Assembly (NCBI RefSeq): GCF_003711845.1
Contig: NZ_RHLQ01000010.1
Coordinates: 1 to 58,721, forward strand
DNA from: Lysinibacillus halotolerans
Lineage (GTDB): Bacteria; Bacillota; Bacilli; Bacillales_A; Planococcaceae
Length of the DNA stretch: 58,721 nt
Direction of reading: 5' to 3'
Part shown: positions 10,684 through 19,717 of the stretch, in pieces
How positions within the stretch are numbered: position 1 is the stretch's first letter
How the letters are laid out: each line of letters opens with the position of its first letter
The notes under the pieces: model-generated
The model's input: only the letters and a program-made list of their open reading frames with translations
Database searches by the model: none
Told to the model about the DNA's origin: nothing
Position numbers and translations under genes: made by a program

Positions 10684-11155
10684 TAAAATCACGGCCTAAG
10701 CCAAAAGAAGATAAAATGTCATCTTGTTTCCCAAACATTACTTTCTCATCCTCTTCTGTCATATGATCGTAGCCTAAAAGGTGTAAAAATCCATGAACTG
10801 CTAAAAATCCAAGTTCCCGTTCAAAGGAGTGACCGTATTCCTCAGCTTGTTCTTTCGTTCTATCTGTCGAAATAATGATGTCCCCTAAAATACGAGGGAT
10901 CCCTTCTCCTTGAATCGCTACTTCCCCTTCACCTAATTCTTCAAGGGCAAAGGAAATAACGTCCGTAGGCTGGTCTTTATCACGATATTCCCGGTTAATT
11001 TCATGGATTGCCTCATTTGTAACAAAGGTAACCGAAACTTCACTTCCCTCTTCAATATTTAAAGTGTTTGCAGCATGTTGAAGTAGCTTTTCAACTAGTT
11101 CAATATGTTCTTCTTGCACTTCATTTGTTTCATCTAAAAAATCAATATTAAGCAT
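10670..11155 (-). CDS. ybeY: Endoribonuclease YbeY
   Basis: YbeY is a zinc-dependent RNase for 16S rRNA 3'-end maturation and ribosome quality control. The signature [11 protein letters not shown] provides the three metal-binding histidines, and the 161-residue length is normal. AGGAGG precedes ATG 11155. It lies between pgpH and dgkA, with a C-terminal overlap into dgkA, and close to era, which acts on the same rRNA end. Confidence 0.97.
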   Translation of the reverse strand: MLNIDFLDETNEVQEEHIELVEKLLQHAANTLNIEEGSEVSVTFVTNEAIHEINREYRDKDQPTDVISFALEELGEGEVAIQGEGIPRILGDIIISTDRTKEQAEEYGHSFERELGFLAVHGFLHLLGYDHMTEEDEKVMFGKQDDILSSFGLGRDFNGRS

Positions 11156-11170
11156 GGAATCCTCCTATAA

Positions 11171-13288
11171 TTATCCTTCTTTTGGATATTCAATCCTTGA
11201 ATGGAATATCCCATTTAATGTCTCACATAATACTTCTTCAATTTTCTTTAATTCTTTAAGAGAGACATCACATTCATCAAATTGATGCTCTTGTACACGA
11301 CTTTGAATAATGGAATGGACAAGTTGTTGTACTTTTTCCATACTCGGTTGTTTCATGGAACGTACAGCCGCTTCTACACTATCCGCAATATTAATAACTG
11401 CGGCTTCCTTCGTTTGAGGTTTTGGACCAGGATAACTAAACGCTGCTTCGTCAACCTCTTTCCCTTCATCCTTCGCTTTATGTAAGAAGAATTTTAAGGT
11501 ACTTGTCCCGTGGTGCTGTAGGGCAATATCTACAATTTCTTTCGGCATTTTATGCTTTTTCAACAAAGCTGCCCCATCCGACGTATGGGAAATGATAATT
11601 TCCGCGCTTCTTTCGGGTGGCAATGAATCATGGGGATTAATTCCTGACATTTGATTTTCAATGAAAAATGCCGGTCTTCTCGTCTTCCCAATATCATGAT
11701 AGTAACATGCAACACGGGCTAGTAAACCATCCGCTCCAATTGCTTCACAAGCAGCTTCCGCAAGATTGGCCACCATCACACTATGGTGGTAAGTTCCTGG
11801 TGTTTCTGTTAGCAATTTTTTCAACAACGGATGATTTGGATTCGATAATTCGATTAATCTCATTGTCGACAATAATCCTAAGGCTGATTCAAAGAAAGGT
11901 AATAATCCCATCGTTAATGCACCTGATAAAACTGCAGAAGTAATGCCCGCAATGGCATAAAATAATAATTCTACCAGCTCATAATCTGATTGGGACATGA
12001 GTAAATAAAAGGCAATAAATAAGAAATTACTTACTAATACAATGCCGCATGCTTTTAATAAATGGGATCTTTTCTCCATGCTCCTCATAAAGAATACACT
12101 TGATAATCCACCAAAAATAATATACAGTGCTATATCCATTTGTAAAACTGCTGCGTACCCTTCGTGGAACAATATTCCGGCAGAAGCTGCTGTTAATACG
12201 GTTACTAATATCGCCGCCCTTTCATTTGCTAACAACCTTACAAGCATTGTAGCAAGGGCTGTTGGATATAAAAAGGCAATCGTCATATCAAATTGGTCTG
12301 ATAACAAACTAAGCAACTTCATTAATATAATTGAAATCGAATAAACAATAGCCGTTACAAATAAAGCTTTCCTTCTTTTTTCTAAATCCGTTTTCGAACG
12401 GTCAAAAAGGATATACATAAAAGCCATTTGCAAAACAATAAAGATGAAAAGGCCTAGAACCGGTTTTGTTGATGTATGGCTATTCAATAAACCTAAAAGT
12501 TCCAATTGACGATAAACTTCCCGATCAATCAATTCCCCTTCTTGAACAATGATTTGTCCTTGTAAAATTCTTGTTGGCTCAACTTCTTCACGGGCTTGTA
12601 AAATTAGCTCTTCTGTTCGCTCCTCATCCAATACTTCTGTTTCGACAATTGCCGCTCGTCCAATTACCGCAAGTACGCTGAATAAATTTTCATCCAATGT
12701 ATCATTTTGACGAATTCTTGATTCAATTTCATTCCGTACTTGAGCTACATCATCTGTACGAATCGGCTCTTTCAATGTTGTTTCAACTAAATTAACAAGA
12801 AATGTTTTCGCAGTTGCAATACTCGCATCATTTGCTGTTAAAAGCGATTGTAATTGACTGTCGGTAAAATTAAGTTGGGATTGACTATCTGTAATATCCT
12901 TTAATTTATCTTGAAGTTGATGAACTTGATTTTCTATCGGCACTTCTTCTTTACTAGCACTTATGTCTTTTCGTACATCCAAAAGAATGTCAAAAATAGA
13001 AGTGACTAAAGAAGAACGATTATGTGCCGTTTCATCATTAAATACGTAAACAGGTTCTACAGCGTTTTCGGCATTATCTCTTTCCTGCTCCGTTTTTACT
13101 GTATCTTCTACCGTTTTGACTGCACGTATTGTCTCTGGTGCAAGTTGAAAAGCTTGGATATCATATGTAGTACCTCGAATATTACCGAGCATTAAAAAGA
13201 ATTGTAGAATACCAGTGACAATTAAAACAACGATTAATAAAGTCCGAAAACTTATTATATTCAGCAATTTATTAAAGTGCTTTTCCAC
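11171..13288 (-). CDS. pgpH: Cyclic-di-AMP phosphodiesterase PgpH (7TM-HD)
   Basis: PgpH hydrolyses c-di-AMP and so tunes osmotic and wall homeostasis. The order of parts is an N-terminal helix, a large extracellular 7TMR-HDED region (about residues 40-270), seven membrane spans (about 275-480) and a cytoplasmic HD domain. The HD metal site is CYYHDIGKTRRP, followed by HTSDGAALLKKH and ALQHHG. At 705 residues it is full length. The start is GTG 13288 after GGAGG. It lies between phoH and ybeY as in B. subtilis (yqfF). Confidence 0.96.
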   Translation of the reverse strand: MEKHFNKLLNIISFRTLLIVVLIVTGILQFFLMLGNIRGTTYDIQAFQLAPETIRAVKTVEDTVKTEQERDNAENAVEPVYVFNDETAHNRSSLVTSIFDILLDVRKDISASKEEVPIENQVHQLQDKLKDITDSQSQLNFTDSQLQSLLTANDASIATAKTFLVNLVETTLKEPIRTDDVAQVRNEIESRIRQNDTLDENLFSVLAVIGRAAIVETEVLDEERTEELILQAREEVEPTRILQGQIIVQEGELIDREVYRQLELLGLLNSHTSTKPVLGLFIFIVLQMAFMYILFDRSKTDLEKRRKALFVTAIVYSISIILMKLLSLLSDQFDMTIAFLYPTALATMLVRLLANERAAILVTVLTAASAGILFHEGYAAVLQMDIALYIIFGGLSSVFFMRSMEKRSHLLKACGIVLVSNFLFIAFYLLMSQSDYELVELLFYAIAGITSAVLSGALTMGLLPFFESALGLLSTMRLIELSNPNHPLLKKLLTETPGTYHHSVMVANLAEAACEAIGADGLLARVACYYHDIGKTRRPAFFIENQMSGINPHDSLPPERSAEIIISHTSDGAALLKKHKMPKEIVDIALQHHGTSTLKFFLHKAKDEGKEVDEAAFSYPGPKPQTKEAAVINIADSVEAAVRSMKQPSMEKVQQLVHSIIQSRVQEHQFDECDVSLKELKKIEEVLCETLNGIFHSRIEYPKEG

Positions 13289-13363
13289 CTGCGCACCTCC
13301 AAAGGTCTTTCTCTATGTATAGTTTACCAATTTATGAATATAATTTCATGAAAAGTTACTAGA

Positions 13364-13397
13364 AATAAAAAATGTGCACGATTTATCGTACACATTT
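13364..13397 (-). terminator. Terminator after phoH
   Basis: The arms AAATGTGTACGAT and ATCGTGCACATTT around AA lie at 13370-13397, followed on the minus strand by TTTTATTT. It would end or attenuate the yqfC-yqfD-phoH unit before pgpH. Confidence 0.8.
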
Positions 13398-13436
13398 TTA
13401 GAGCTATACAATAATCCGGTATTAAACTTATCTTTA

Positions 13437-14393
13437 TTATAACTCCTGATCTGTGTAAGCTTGGATAATTTTCGCCACAAGCGGATGACGGACTACGTCT
13501 CCAGCCTCTAACGTTTTAAACTGTATATCCTTTAAAAATTTTAATGAACGTTCTGCAATGATTAAACCTGACTCCGTATTTTTTGGTAAATCAATTTGTG
13601 TTTTATCTCCGGTAATAACCATTTTAGAACCAAATCCAAGTCTTGTTAAAAACATTTTCATTTGCATATGGGTTGTATTTTGCGCCTCATCTAATATAAC
13701 AAAGGCGTCATCTAAAGTACGACCACGCATATAAGCTAAAGGTGCAATTTCAATTGTTCCCCGTTCAATTAAACGTTGGGTTTGTTCTTGACCATATATG
13801 TCATGTAGTGCATCATACAATGGTCGAAGATAAGGATCAACCTTTTCCTTTAAATCCCCTGGTAAAAACCCTAATGATTCTCCGGCTTCTACTGCAGGTC
13901 TTGTTAAAATAATGCGTTTAACATGACCGTTTTTTAAGCTTTGCGTTGCCATAACAACGGCTAAATAGGTTTTCCCAGTACCAGCAGGACCAATACCAAA
14001 CACGAGGTCATGATGACGAATCGCTTTTATGTACTCGCGTTGACCGATTGTTTTTGCTCGGATAGGTTTCCCTTTAAAGTTTCTCGCTATTTCCTCTTCA
14101 TATAATTCAGCAAAATATTCAATTGTCCCTTTATTCACCATTTCGATTGCAGTAGCCACATCCCGCAAATCAATATTAACCCCTTTTCGAATTACTCTTA
14201 ATAGGGCAATTAATAAATCCTTTACTTGCTGTTTCGGAAGTTCTTCCCCGGCAATTTGAATTACTTCACCACGGGTAATAATGCGTACTTGAAATGTTTC
14301 TTCAATGAGCTTAATATTTGCATCGGACATTCCTAGTAACATTACTGCTTCATTTGGATTTTCTACTTGCAATTCTGATAATTGTTCTGACAT
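13437..14393 (-). CDS. phoH: PhoH-family ATPase
   Basis: PhoH proteins are cytoplasmic P-loop ATPases of uncertain physiological role, linked to RNA metabolism by context and by PhoH-PIN fusions. The Walker A motif is GPAGTGKTYLAV and the Walker B region DDAFVILDEAQNTT. The 318-residue length is usual. The N-terminal 110 residues carry a KH-like section. The ribosome binding site AAGGAG lies within the last codons of yqfD, three bases before this start, so translation is coupled to the sporulation gene upstream. Confidence 0.95.
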   Translation of the reverse strand: MSEQLSELQVENPNEAVMLLGMSDANIKLIEETFQVRIITRGEVIQIAGEELPKQQVKDLLIALLRVIRKGVNIDLRDVATAIEMVNKGTIEYFAELYEEEIARNFKGKPIRAKTIGQREYIKAIRHHDLVFGIGPAGTGKTYLAVVMATQSLKNGHVKRIILTRPAVEAGESLGFLPGDLKEKVDPYLRPLYDALHDIYGQEQTQRLIERGTIEIAPLAYMRGRTLDDAFVILDEAQNTTHMQMKMFLTRLGFGSKMVITGDKTQIDLPKNTESGLIIAERSLKFLKDIQFKTLEAGDVVRHPLVAKIIQAYTDQEL

Positions 14394-14396
14394 AAA

Positions 14397-15524
14397 TCAA
14401 TCTCCTTGGTCAATTGGGTAGTTTTCCGCAATGTTTTCATTTACCAAAAATAGGACTTTCCCTTTCACTTTATCATCATCGAATGTAACGTGCAAAATGT
14501 TTTCCTTTTTGATAATTGTTTTTGGAGGTAAAGATTTTAAGATTTTTTCGTGCAGTAGTGGCAAAATAAACGATTCGATTCGTTCTTCTGTAATCTCTTC
14601 CGTTACAGTGATGTACTTTTGAGTCCTTTTGATTTCGATAAATTTTGAAAGCCACTCCGGTAAATCGATCTTTTGAAATGATTTTCCCTGCTCCTTTTTA
14701 TCATTATTCATTTTGAAATCAATCGTCCACTCTCGACTACTAGCTGAGATGAGTTGTAATTCCTTTGGAATCGAAAATTCCGTTTCTAACCAGTAGTCTG
14801 CATACACTTCCCCAGAAGCTCCTACTACAACCGATTTATCTCCAACTGATATAACCCCTGATACAAGTGTATCCCCTTTATATACAGTTGTATTCGGTAA
14901 TACACGACGTTCTCCACTAGAAATTTCAAAATGAGTAATTACACCACTTTTTGCTGCAATTAAATGATTTTTCCCTTCATTTATATTGTCTCTATTATCG
15001 GTAATCGGTGCAAGTTGTGGAACAATCGTCATACTACTACCTGTTTTTAATATATGCACCCAAGATAAATCTCTTAACTCTTCCATTATAGTTTGTCTAA
15101 TTTCGAAATCCGATTCCACTTTTCCCCTTAATGTAGGCTTGGCGAGGGATAATTTTTCATTTACGATTTTTTCTACGGCAACTCGGACTTCAGGTATATC
15201 TGATTGCACCTCCACCTTCCAAACAAACTGGGAGGCAACAATTGGGATACAAATTAGTAGCAGTAAACCAATAGCTGTCCAACTATTTTTTTGAAAAATT
15301 CTAGAAACTTGTAAATATTGGATTTTCACTTTAACACGGTACTTTTTCCTAATCGTACGTACTATATTGATATCTTTCCTTGTAATTTCAAAACGAATTT
15401 CATTGTCTAAATGGGTTACATTCTTTATTTTTACACCTTTCGAATGTAAATTTTGAATGAAGGCATGGGCCGCATTGTTACGTGTTATACGAATTTCAAC
15501 AGGACGATTATCAAACTTTTTCAT
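14397..15524 (-). CDS. yqfD: Sporulation protein YqfD
   Basis: YqfD belongs to a spore-former family expressed in the mother cell under sigma-E in B. subtilis; loss impairs sporulation, and the molecular function is unknown. The 375-residue protein has a cytoplasmic N-terminal domain, one membrane span near residues 93-112 (IGLLLLICIPIVASQFVW) and a large extracytoplasmic domain. It overlaps yqfC by 14 bp and is followed directly by phoH. The assignment rests on this unique gene order and the topology. Confidence 0.9.
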   Translation of the reverse strand: MKKFDNRPVEIRITRNNAAHAFIQNLHSKGVKIKNVTHLDNEIRFEITRKDINIVRTIRKKYRVKVKIQYLQVSRIFQKNSWTAIGLLLLICIPIVASQFVWKVEVQSDIPEVRVAVEKIVNEKLSLAKPTLRGKVESDFEIRQTIMEELRDLSWVHILKTGSSMTIVPQLAPITDNRDNINEGKNHLIAAKSGVITHFEISSGERRVLPNTTVYKGDTLVSGVISVGDKSVVVGASGEVYADYWLETEFSIPKELQLISASSREWTIDFKMNNDKKEQGKSFQKIDLPEWLSKFIEIKRTQKYITVTEEITEERIESFILPLLHEKILKSLPPKTIIKKENILHVTFDDDKVKGKVLFLVNENIAENYPIDQGD

Positions 15525-15762
15525 AATCGTTCACCTGCCTTTTCATTTCAATTGATAATAAATTTTCAACATGTATAATAAATTCTTCCTCTTTTAATAC
15601 ATCTATATGTACGCGATTTGCTTTTATTAAAATTGAAAAATCTTCATATAAAAAGGAACAATGCTGTTCAGACGCTTCAATAAATTTATATGTTCCAATC
15701 AACCTTAATTGGCTGTTATTTACGATTTCAATTAATGGATCTTTTTGGAATAATTTTTTCAA
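15511..15762 (-). CDS. yqfC: Sporulation protein YqfC
   Basis: This is an 83-residue member of the YqfC family, which pairs with yqfD in spore formers and is sigma-E dependent in B. subtilis. It has no signal peptide, and the chain is predicted mainly beta. The only usable start is TTG 15762, preceded at nine bases by AAAGGGGGG. That ribosome binding site is also the 3' arm of the terminator hairpin at 15769-15813, so it would be masked in read-through transcripts. Identification comes from length, order and a weak resemblance in sequence. Confidence 0.82.
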   Translation of the reverse strand: MKKLFQKDPLIEIVNNSQLRLIGTYKFIEASEQHCSFLYEDFSILIKANRVHIDVLKEEEFIIHVENLLSIEMKRQVNDYEKV

Positions 15763-15813
15763 TTAAAAATGCCCCCCTTTCGCAAAAGTATATGCTTTGA
15801 AAAAGGGGGGCAT
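15763..15813 (-). terminator. Terminator of the nfeD-floA unit, overlapping the yqfC ribosome binding site
   Basis: The perfect 12-bp arms ATGCCCCCCTTT (15769-15780) and AAAGGGGGGCAT (15802-15813) are followed on the minus strand by TTTTAATT. The downstream arm doubles as the yqfC Shine-Dalgarno. The 21-base loop contains CATATACT, which matches seven of eight positions of the sigma-E -10 consensus, although I found no matching -35. Confidence 0.88.
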
Positions 15814-15861
15814 GTATAGATTCCTTTTGTTTCTTACAAATTACTGCAAAACTTCAAACAA

Positions 15862-16359
15862 TTAGGAATGTTGCTTTGCCTTTGGCGGTCCTAAAATTTC
15901 TGATGTAATAATCGCCTGAACTAACGCTTCTCTATTCGTAGGGACAAAGTTTCCAATTTCTCTTTGTTTCATTTTCCCTTTAGTATTTTTCACCCTCGTT
16001 ATACTTGATGACCGATTGGAACGATTTGCATCAAGGGATGGTCTTGCATTTTTTGTTACAGGTTTCGATAAATCCTTTTCTATTTTTGTTGCTCTTCTGG
16101 CTACTTCTTGAGCAGATTTCTCCATGGAACGCTGGGGTGTTCTTGTAGCAGTTTTATCATTTAATTGTTGAAACACTTCACTCGCAAAATCTTCCAACGA
16201 TTTTCTCGTTTCCCTACGTTCTACTTTATTAGAAGTTTGGGATTTTTGAGTCGTTTGTTTATTATTAAAAGGTGGCATTGGTTTTTGTTCTTTCTTTTCT
16301 TTACCACCAAATAAAGAACTAACAATAAAAATGACCACCATGAGAATAATGCCTTCCAT
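15862..16359 (-). CDS. Uncharacterised membrane-anchored protein downstream of floA
   Basis: I cannot assign this 165-residue protein. Residues 1-19 (MEGIILMVVIFIVSSLFGG) form one membrane segment. The remainder is hydrophilic, low-complexity and basic, rich in Lys, Arg, Gln, Ser and Thr, and probably disordered on the cytoplasmic side. The ATG at 16359 follows GAGAGGAGTG. It is the third gene of the sigma-W-driven nfeD-floA unit, in the position of B. subtilis yqfB, but it is twice as long and not recognisably homologous. A role in floating-membrane-domain function is inference from position only. Confidence 0.75.
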   Translation of the reverse strand: MEGIILMVVIFIVSSLFGGKEKKEQKPMPPFNNKQTTQKSQTSNKVERRETRKSLEDFASEVFQQLNDKTATRTPQRSMEKSAQEVARRATKIEKDLSKPVTKNARPSLDANRSNRSSSITRVKNTKGKMKQREIGNFVPTNREALVQAIITSEILGPPKAKQHS

Positions 16360-16396
16360 TAACTAAACACTCCTCTCTTTTAGGTGTGTTATATCT

Positions 16397-17395
16397 TTAA
16401 TCTTCCGTAGAATCTTGTTTATCATTTGTTACTTTCGCAATAGAATCTCTCATGGAAGTATCTGCTTGGATATTTTTATAATTCATATAATCCATAATTC
16501 CAAAGTTTCCAGAACGTAGAGCTTCTGCCATTGCCATTGGGACTTCTGCTTCTGCTTCTACTACTTTTGCTTTCATTTCTTGAACTTTCGCTACCATTTC
16601 TTGTTCTTTTGCTACTGCCATAGCACGACGTTCTTCCGCTTTTGCTTGGGCAATATTTTTATCCGCTTGTGCCTGTTCAATTTGAAGTTCTGCCCCAATA
16701 TTTTTACCAACATCTACGTCTGCAATATCAATGGATAAAATTTCAAAGGCTGTTCCTGAATCTAACCCTTTTGAAAGTACCGTTTGAGAAATCAAATCAG
16801 GATTTTCTAATACTTTTGAGTGGCTTTCAGAACTACCGATTGTCGAAACGATCCCTTCACCGACACGGGCAATAATTGTATCTTCCCCTGCACCACCAAC
16901 TAAACGGTCCAAGTTTGCTCTTACTGTTATTCTCGCTTTTGCTTTTACTTCAATCCCGTTAATTGCAACACCGGCAATAAATGGTGTTTCAATTACTTTC
17001 GGATTTACAGACATTTGTACAGCTTCTAATACGTCACGTCCAGCTAGATCGATAGCGGCACAACGTTCGAAGGATAACTCTATATTTGCCCGTTGAGCTG
17101 CGATTAAAGCATTTACAACACGGTCAACATTACCACCAGCTAAATAGTGGGACTCCAATTGGTTAATGGATACGTCTAAACCTGCTTTATGAGCCTTAAT
17201 TAATGGATTTACAATACGAGCTGGAATTACTCGACGTAATCTCATCCCAATTAATGTAAAGATACTTACTCTTACTCCTGCTGCAATGGCACTAATCCAT
17301 AGTGCTACTGGAACAAAAGTTAATATGACTGATAATACAATAATAACTACTACAGCGGTAATAATTAAACTAATAGCTGCTGCATCAATAACCAT
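16397..17395 (-). CDS. floA: Flotillin-like protein FloA
   Basis: FloA is a membrane scaffold protein of bacterial membrane microdomains that affects fluidity and the assembly of membrane complexes. It has 332 residues. An N-terminal membrane hairpin (about 5-50) precedes a band-7-like region and a C-terminal coiled segment rich in Ala, Glu and Lys ([20 protein letters not shown]). GGGAGTGG precedes ATG 17395. The gene overlaps the nfeD-like gene by 11 bp and shares its sigma-W promoter, as does the homologous yqeZ-yqfA operon in B. subtilis. Confidence 0.97.
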   Translation of the reverse strand: MVIDAAAISLIITAVVVIIVLSVILTFVPVALWISAIAAGVRVSIFTLIGMRLRRVIPARIVNPLIKAHKAGLDVSINQLESHYLAGGNVDRVVNALIAAQRANIELSFERCAAIDLAGRDVLEAVQMSVNPKVIETPFIAGVAINGIEVKAKARITVRANLDRLVGGAGEDTIIARVGEGIVSTIGSSESHSKVLENPDLISQTVLSKGLDSGTAFEILSIDIADVDVGKNIGAELQIEQAQADKNIAQAKAEERRAMAVAKEQEMVAKVQEMKAKVVEAEAEVPMAMAEALRSGNFGIMDYMNYKNIQADTSMRDSIAKVTNDKQDSTED

Positions 17396-18281
17396 TTTCT
17401 TCCACTCCCTTTTCTATTTCTCTCACGACAACTCGTGAACCTTCTACACGCACAACTTCCACTTTCTTTTTTGAATCAACATAATTTCCTTCTGAAACGA
17501 CATCGATTCGTTCGTTATCAATTATTATTGTTCCTGCAGGTCGAAGAGGTGTCAACGTATATCCGGATCTTCCTAACAGGTCAACACGGTTGATATTGGA
17601 TACATAGCCTTCCTCTGTCGTCGTTGCGTCTCTTAATATTAATTTATTAAAGACGTGTAAATTTTTCCCAAAGAATTTCATTAATACCACCATTCCTATT
17701 ATAGCGATAAACATAGCGATTAAAATGGAATACGCCATATGGACCACACTTTCACCTGCAAATAATAAACTGATAATCATCAGTGCGCCACCAATAAGTC
17801 CGACTATTCCCCCTGGAATAAACAATTCCGCTGCTAATAAAGCAAAGCCGATGACAAAAATTATGATCGATTCATAGGTTGCGAACCCTGAGGCGATATG
17901 TCCAAAGTAAAATAATCCAAAAGAAGATAGGCCGATGAGCCCCGGCACACCAAATCCAGGAGAAAATAATTCCATCGCTAACCCTAGGGCACCAATCGAT
18001 AATAAAAAGGTCACAACAATAGGATTAGTCAAAAAATTTAAAAGCTTGTCAGAAAACGTTGTCTGTCCTACTTCCCCTTCATTTTCGGTTTGGACAAATT
18101 CTGAAAAATCATTGGCTGTTTCAGTTATTAAAGCACTTTCCTTTGTATCGCTAGTTACAACACCACTGTTCAATGAAACTATTTCTTCTCCATTGGCACT
18201 AACTGACAAGTTGAAGGAAAGAAACGTTAATGATATTAACAATAATGCCATGAAACAACTGCCTTTTATTATTTTCCCCAT
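17385..18281 (-). CDS. NfeD-like membrane protein without the ClpP-type protease domain
   Basis: NfeD proteins are partners of flotillins. This one has 298 residues: a signal peptide ([18 protein letters not shown]), a linker, four or more membrane spans (about 85-210) and a C-terminal OB-fold NfeD domain ([20 protein letters not shown]). B. subtilis YqeZ has about 437 residues and an N-terminal ClpP/crotonase-like serine protease domain. Here that domain is absent, and no catalytic Ser-Lys region is visible between the signal peptide and the first span. It is the first gene after the sigma-W promoter and is translationally coupled to floA. Confidence 0.9.
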   Translation of the reverse strand: MGKIIKGSCFMALLLISLTFLSFNLSVSANGEEIVSLNSGVVTSDTKESALITETANDFSEFVQTENEGEVGQTTFSDKLLNFLTNPIVVTFLLSIGALGLAMELFSPGFGVPGLIGLSSFGLFYFGHIASGFATYESIIIFVIGFALLAAELFIPGGIVGLIGGALMIISLLFAGESVVHMAYSILIAMFIAIIGMVVLMKFFGKNLHVFNKLILRDATTTEEGYVSNINRVDLLGRSGYTLTPLRPAGTIIIDNERIDVVSEGNYVDSKKKVEVVRVEGSRVVVREIEKGVEENGY

Positions 18282-18325
18282 ATCTACCCTCCTTACTTAG
18301 ATGGGCTGTTCCTGATAGTTAATTC

Positions 18326-18351
18326 TACGGTTATATCGTCAAAAAGTTTCA
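18326..18351 (-). promoter_or_regulatory. Sigma-W (ECF) promoter of the nfeD-floA unit
   Basis: On the minus strand, TGAAAC (18346-18351) is separated by exactly 16 bp from CGTA (18326-18329), a perfect match to the sigma-W consensus. It lies 45 bp before the nfeD-like start. The B. subtilis yqeZ-yqfA-yqfB operon is sigma-W controlled, so the regulation appears conserved. Confidence 0.88.
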
Positions 18352-18479
18352 AAAATCGAATGGTTTTTCTCATTTATTTTCATTGTACACGAATCGACTA
18401 TCCAATTCTTAATTATTCTATTGTTATTCTATAAAAAAATGTACATCTAGTTTTACTAAAAAGGGCAAGAAAATGTAAA

Positions 18480-18515
18480 ATACCCTAGTATTTGAAAGTT
18501 CAAATACTAGGGTAT
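18480..18515 (-). terminator. rpsU terminator
   Basis: The 17-bp perfect arms ATACCCTAGTATTTGAA and TTCAAATACTAGGGTAT flank a two-base centre and are followed on the minus strand by TTTTACATTTTC. It insulates rpsU from the sigma-W operon. The gap 18282-18577 otherwise holds only the sigma-W promoter; yqeY, expected here from the B. subtilis order, is absent. Confidence 0.82.
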
Positions 18516-18577
18516 ATCATTTTTTTCCTTAGTGAATCATAAATTGCGTGTTATGAACGTAGGGATTGTCTAGGAAA

Positions 18578-18751
18578 TTACCACTTACGTTTACGTGCAG
18601 CTTCTGATTTCTTTTTACGTTTTACGCTCGGTTTTTCATAAAATTCGCGTTTTCTTACTTCTTGAATAGTACCACTTTTAGATACAGTACGTTTGAAGCG
18701 GCGAAGAGCATCTTCAAGCGATTCGTTTTTTCTAACGACAGTTTTTGACAT
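18578..18751 (-). CDS. rpsU: 30S ribosomal protein S21
   Basis: S21 is a basic small-subunit protein that aids initiation near the anti-Shine-Dalgarno region. It has 57 residues starting [20 protein letters not shown], with a Lys/Arg-rich tail. The start at 18751 follows GGAGGGAGGGAAAGAG; an upstream in-frame reading would translate this site. It is transcribed alone between its own promoter and terminator. Confidence 0.97.
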   Translation of the reverse strand: MSKTVVRKNESLEDALRRFKRTVSKSGTIQEVRKREFYEKPSVKRKKKSEAARKRKW

Positions 18752-18817
18752 CTCTCTTTCCCTCCCTCCGAACACACGTCAATACACAAACTACTATAGC
18801 AACTTGTGTACTAAAAA

Positions 18818-18846
18818 ATTATATCGTATTGTCTAGCGACAGTCAA
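18818..18846 (-). promoter_or_regulatory. rpsU promoter, sigma-A type
   Basis: TTGACT (18841-18846) and TATAAT (18818-18823) on the minus strand are separated by 17 bp. It lies just downstream of the deoC stop and about 70 bp before rpsU, with an AT-rich start region. Confidence 0.85.
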
Positions 18847-18861
18847 TAGTAAGTATTCGAA

Positions 18862-19530
18862 TTAATAGTTAGAATCGGAAATTAATCCATTCATTATCGC
18901 AACACCTGAACTTGCACCAATTCTTGTTGCTCCAGCTTCAATCATTTTTTGCATATCTTCAAGACTTCTTACCCCACCTGAAGCTTTTACACCGATTTCT
19001 GGTCCAACAGTTTTTCTCATTAATGCTACATCTTCAACAGTTGCTCCTCCCGTTGAAAAACCTGTAGATGTTTTTACGAAATCTGCGCCTGCTTCTACAG
19101 AAAGTTCACATGCTTTCATTTTCTCTTCATCAGTTAACAAACATGATTCAATAATTACTTTTACTAAAGTACCATTTGCTGCGTCTACGACAGCTTTAAT
19201 GTCGTCTCGAACTAAATTGTAATTGCCGTCTTTTAATGCGCCAATATTAATAACCATATCAATTTCTTGGGCACCATTTTCAATTGCATTTTTTGTTTCA
19301 AAAGCTTTCACTTCTGAAGTTGTTGCTCCTAATGGAAAACCGATAACAGTACAAACTTTTACATTTGTACCTGATAAAAGTTGTGCGCTGTAATGAACCC
19401 ACGTCGGATTTACGCAAACAGAGGCAAATTCATATTTTTTTGCTTCTTCACATAATTTTTCGATTTGATTTTTTGTAGTTTCAGCTTTTAACAATGTATG
19501 ATCAATCATTGAAGCGTAATTTTGTGTCAT
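18862..19530 (-). CDS. deoC: Deoxyribose-phosphate aldolase
   Basis: DeoC cleaves 2-deoxyribose-5-phosphate to glyceraldehyde-3-phosphate and acetaldehyde in deoxynucleoside catabolism. The protein has 222 residues. The Schiff-base lysine is in FVKTSTGF, and the second catalytic Lys is in [23 protein letters not shown] precedes ATG 19530. It stands between mtaB and rpsU, away from any nucleoside phosphorylase gene, a placement that differs from B. subtilis. It could be monocistronic because a terminator precedes it. Confidence 0.96.
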   Translation of the reverse strand: MTQNYASMIDHTLLKAETTKNQIEKLCEEAKKYEFASVCVNPTWVHYSAQLLSGTNVKVCTVIGFPLGATTSEVKAFETKNAIENGAQEIDMVINIGALKDGNYNLVRDDIKAVVDAANGTLVKVIIESCLLTDEEKMKACELSVEAGADFVKTSTGFSTGGATVEDVALMRKTVGPEIGVKASGGVRSLEDMQKMIEAGATRIGASSGVAIMNGLISDSNY

Positions 19531-19679
19531 AAAAATTACTCCTTTTCCTTAAGTTGTCCGTACCTCTCCCATCATACCATTAACGGCAATAACTTGTGAA
19601 ATGTCAGATATTTTCAAAAATAATTTAGATGTTTACTTCAAATTAGTATCCCCAAAACAACACATTTCTTTTTACATAA

Positions 19680-19714
19680 AAAACGGCAAAACTCATTACA
19701 AGTTTTACCGTTTT
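19680..19714 (-). terminator. Terminator after mtaB
   Basis: The arms AAAACGGTAAAACT and AGTTTTGCCGTTTT pair around a seven-base loop and are followed by T-rich sequence on the minus strand. It closes the heat-shock/rsmE/mtaB run before deoC. Confidence 0.85.
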
Positions 19715-19717
19715 CCT

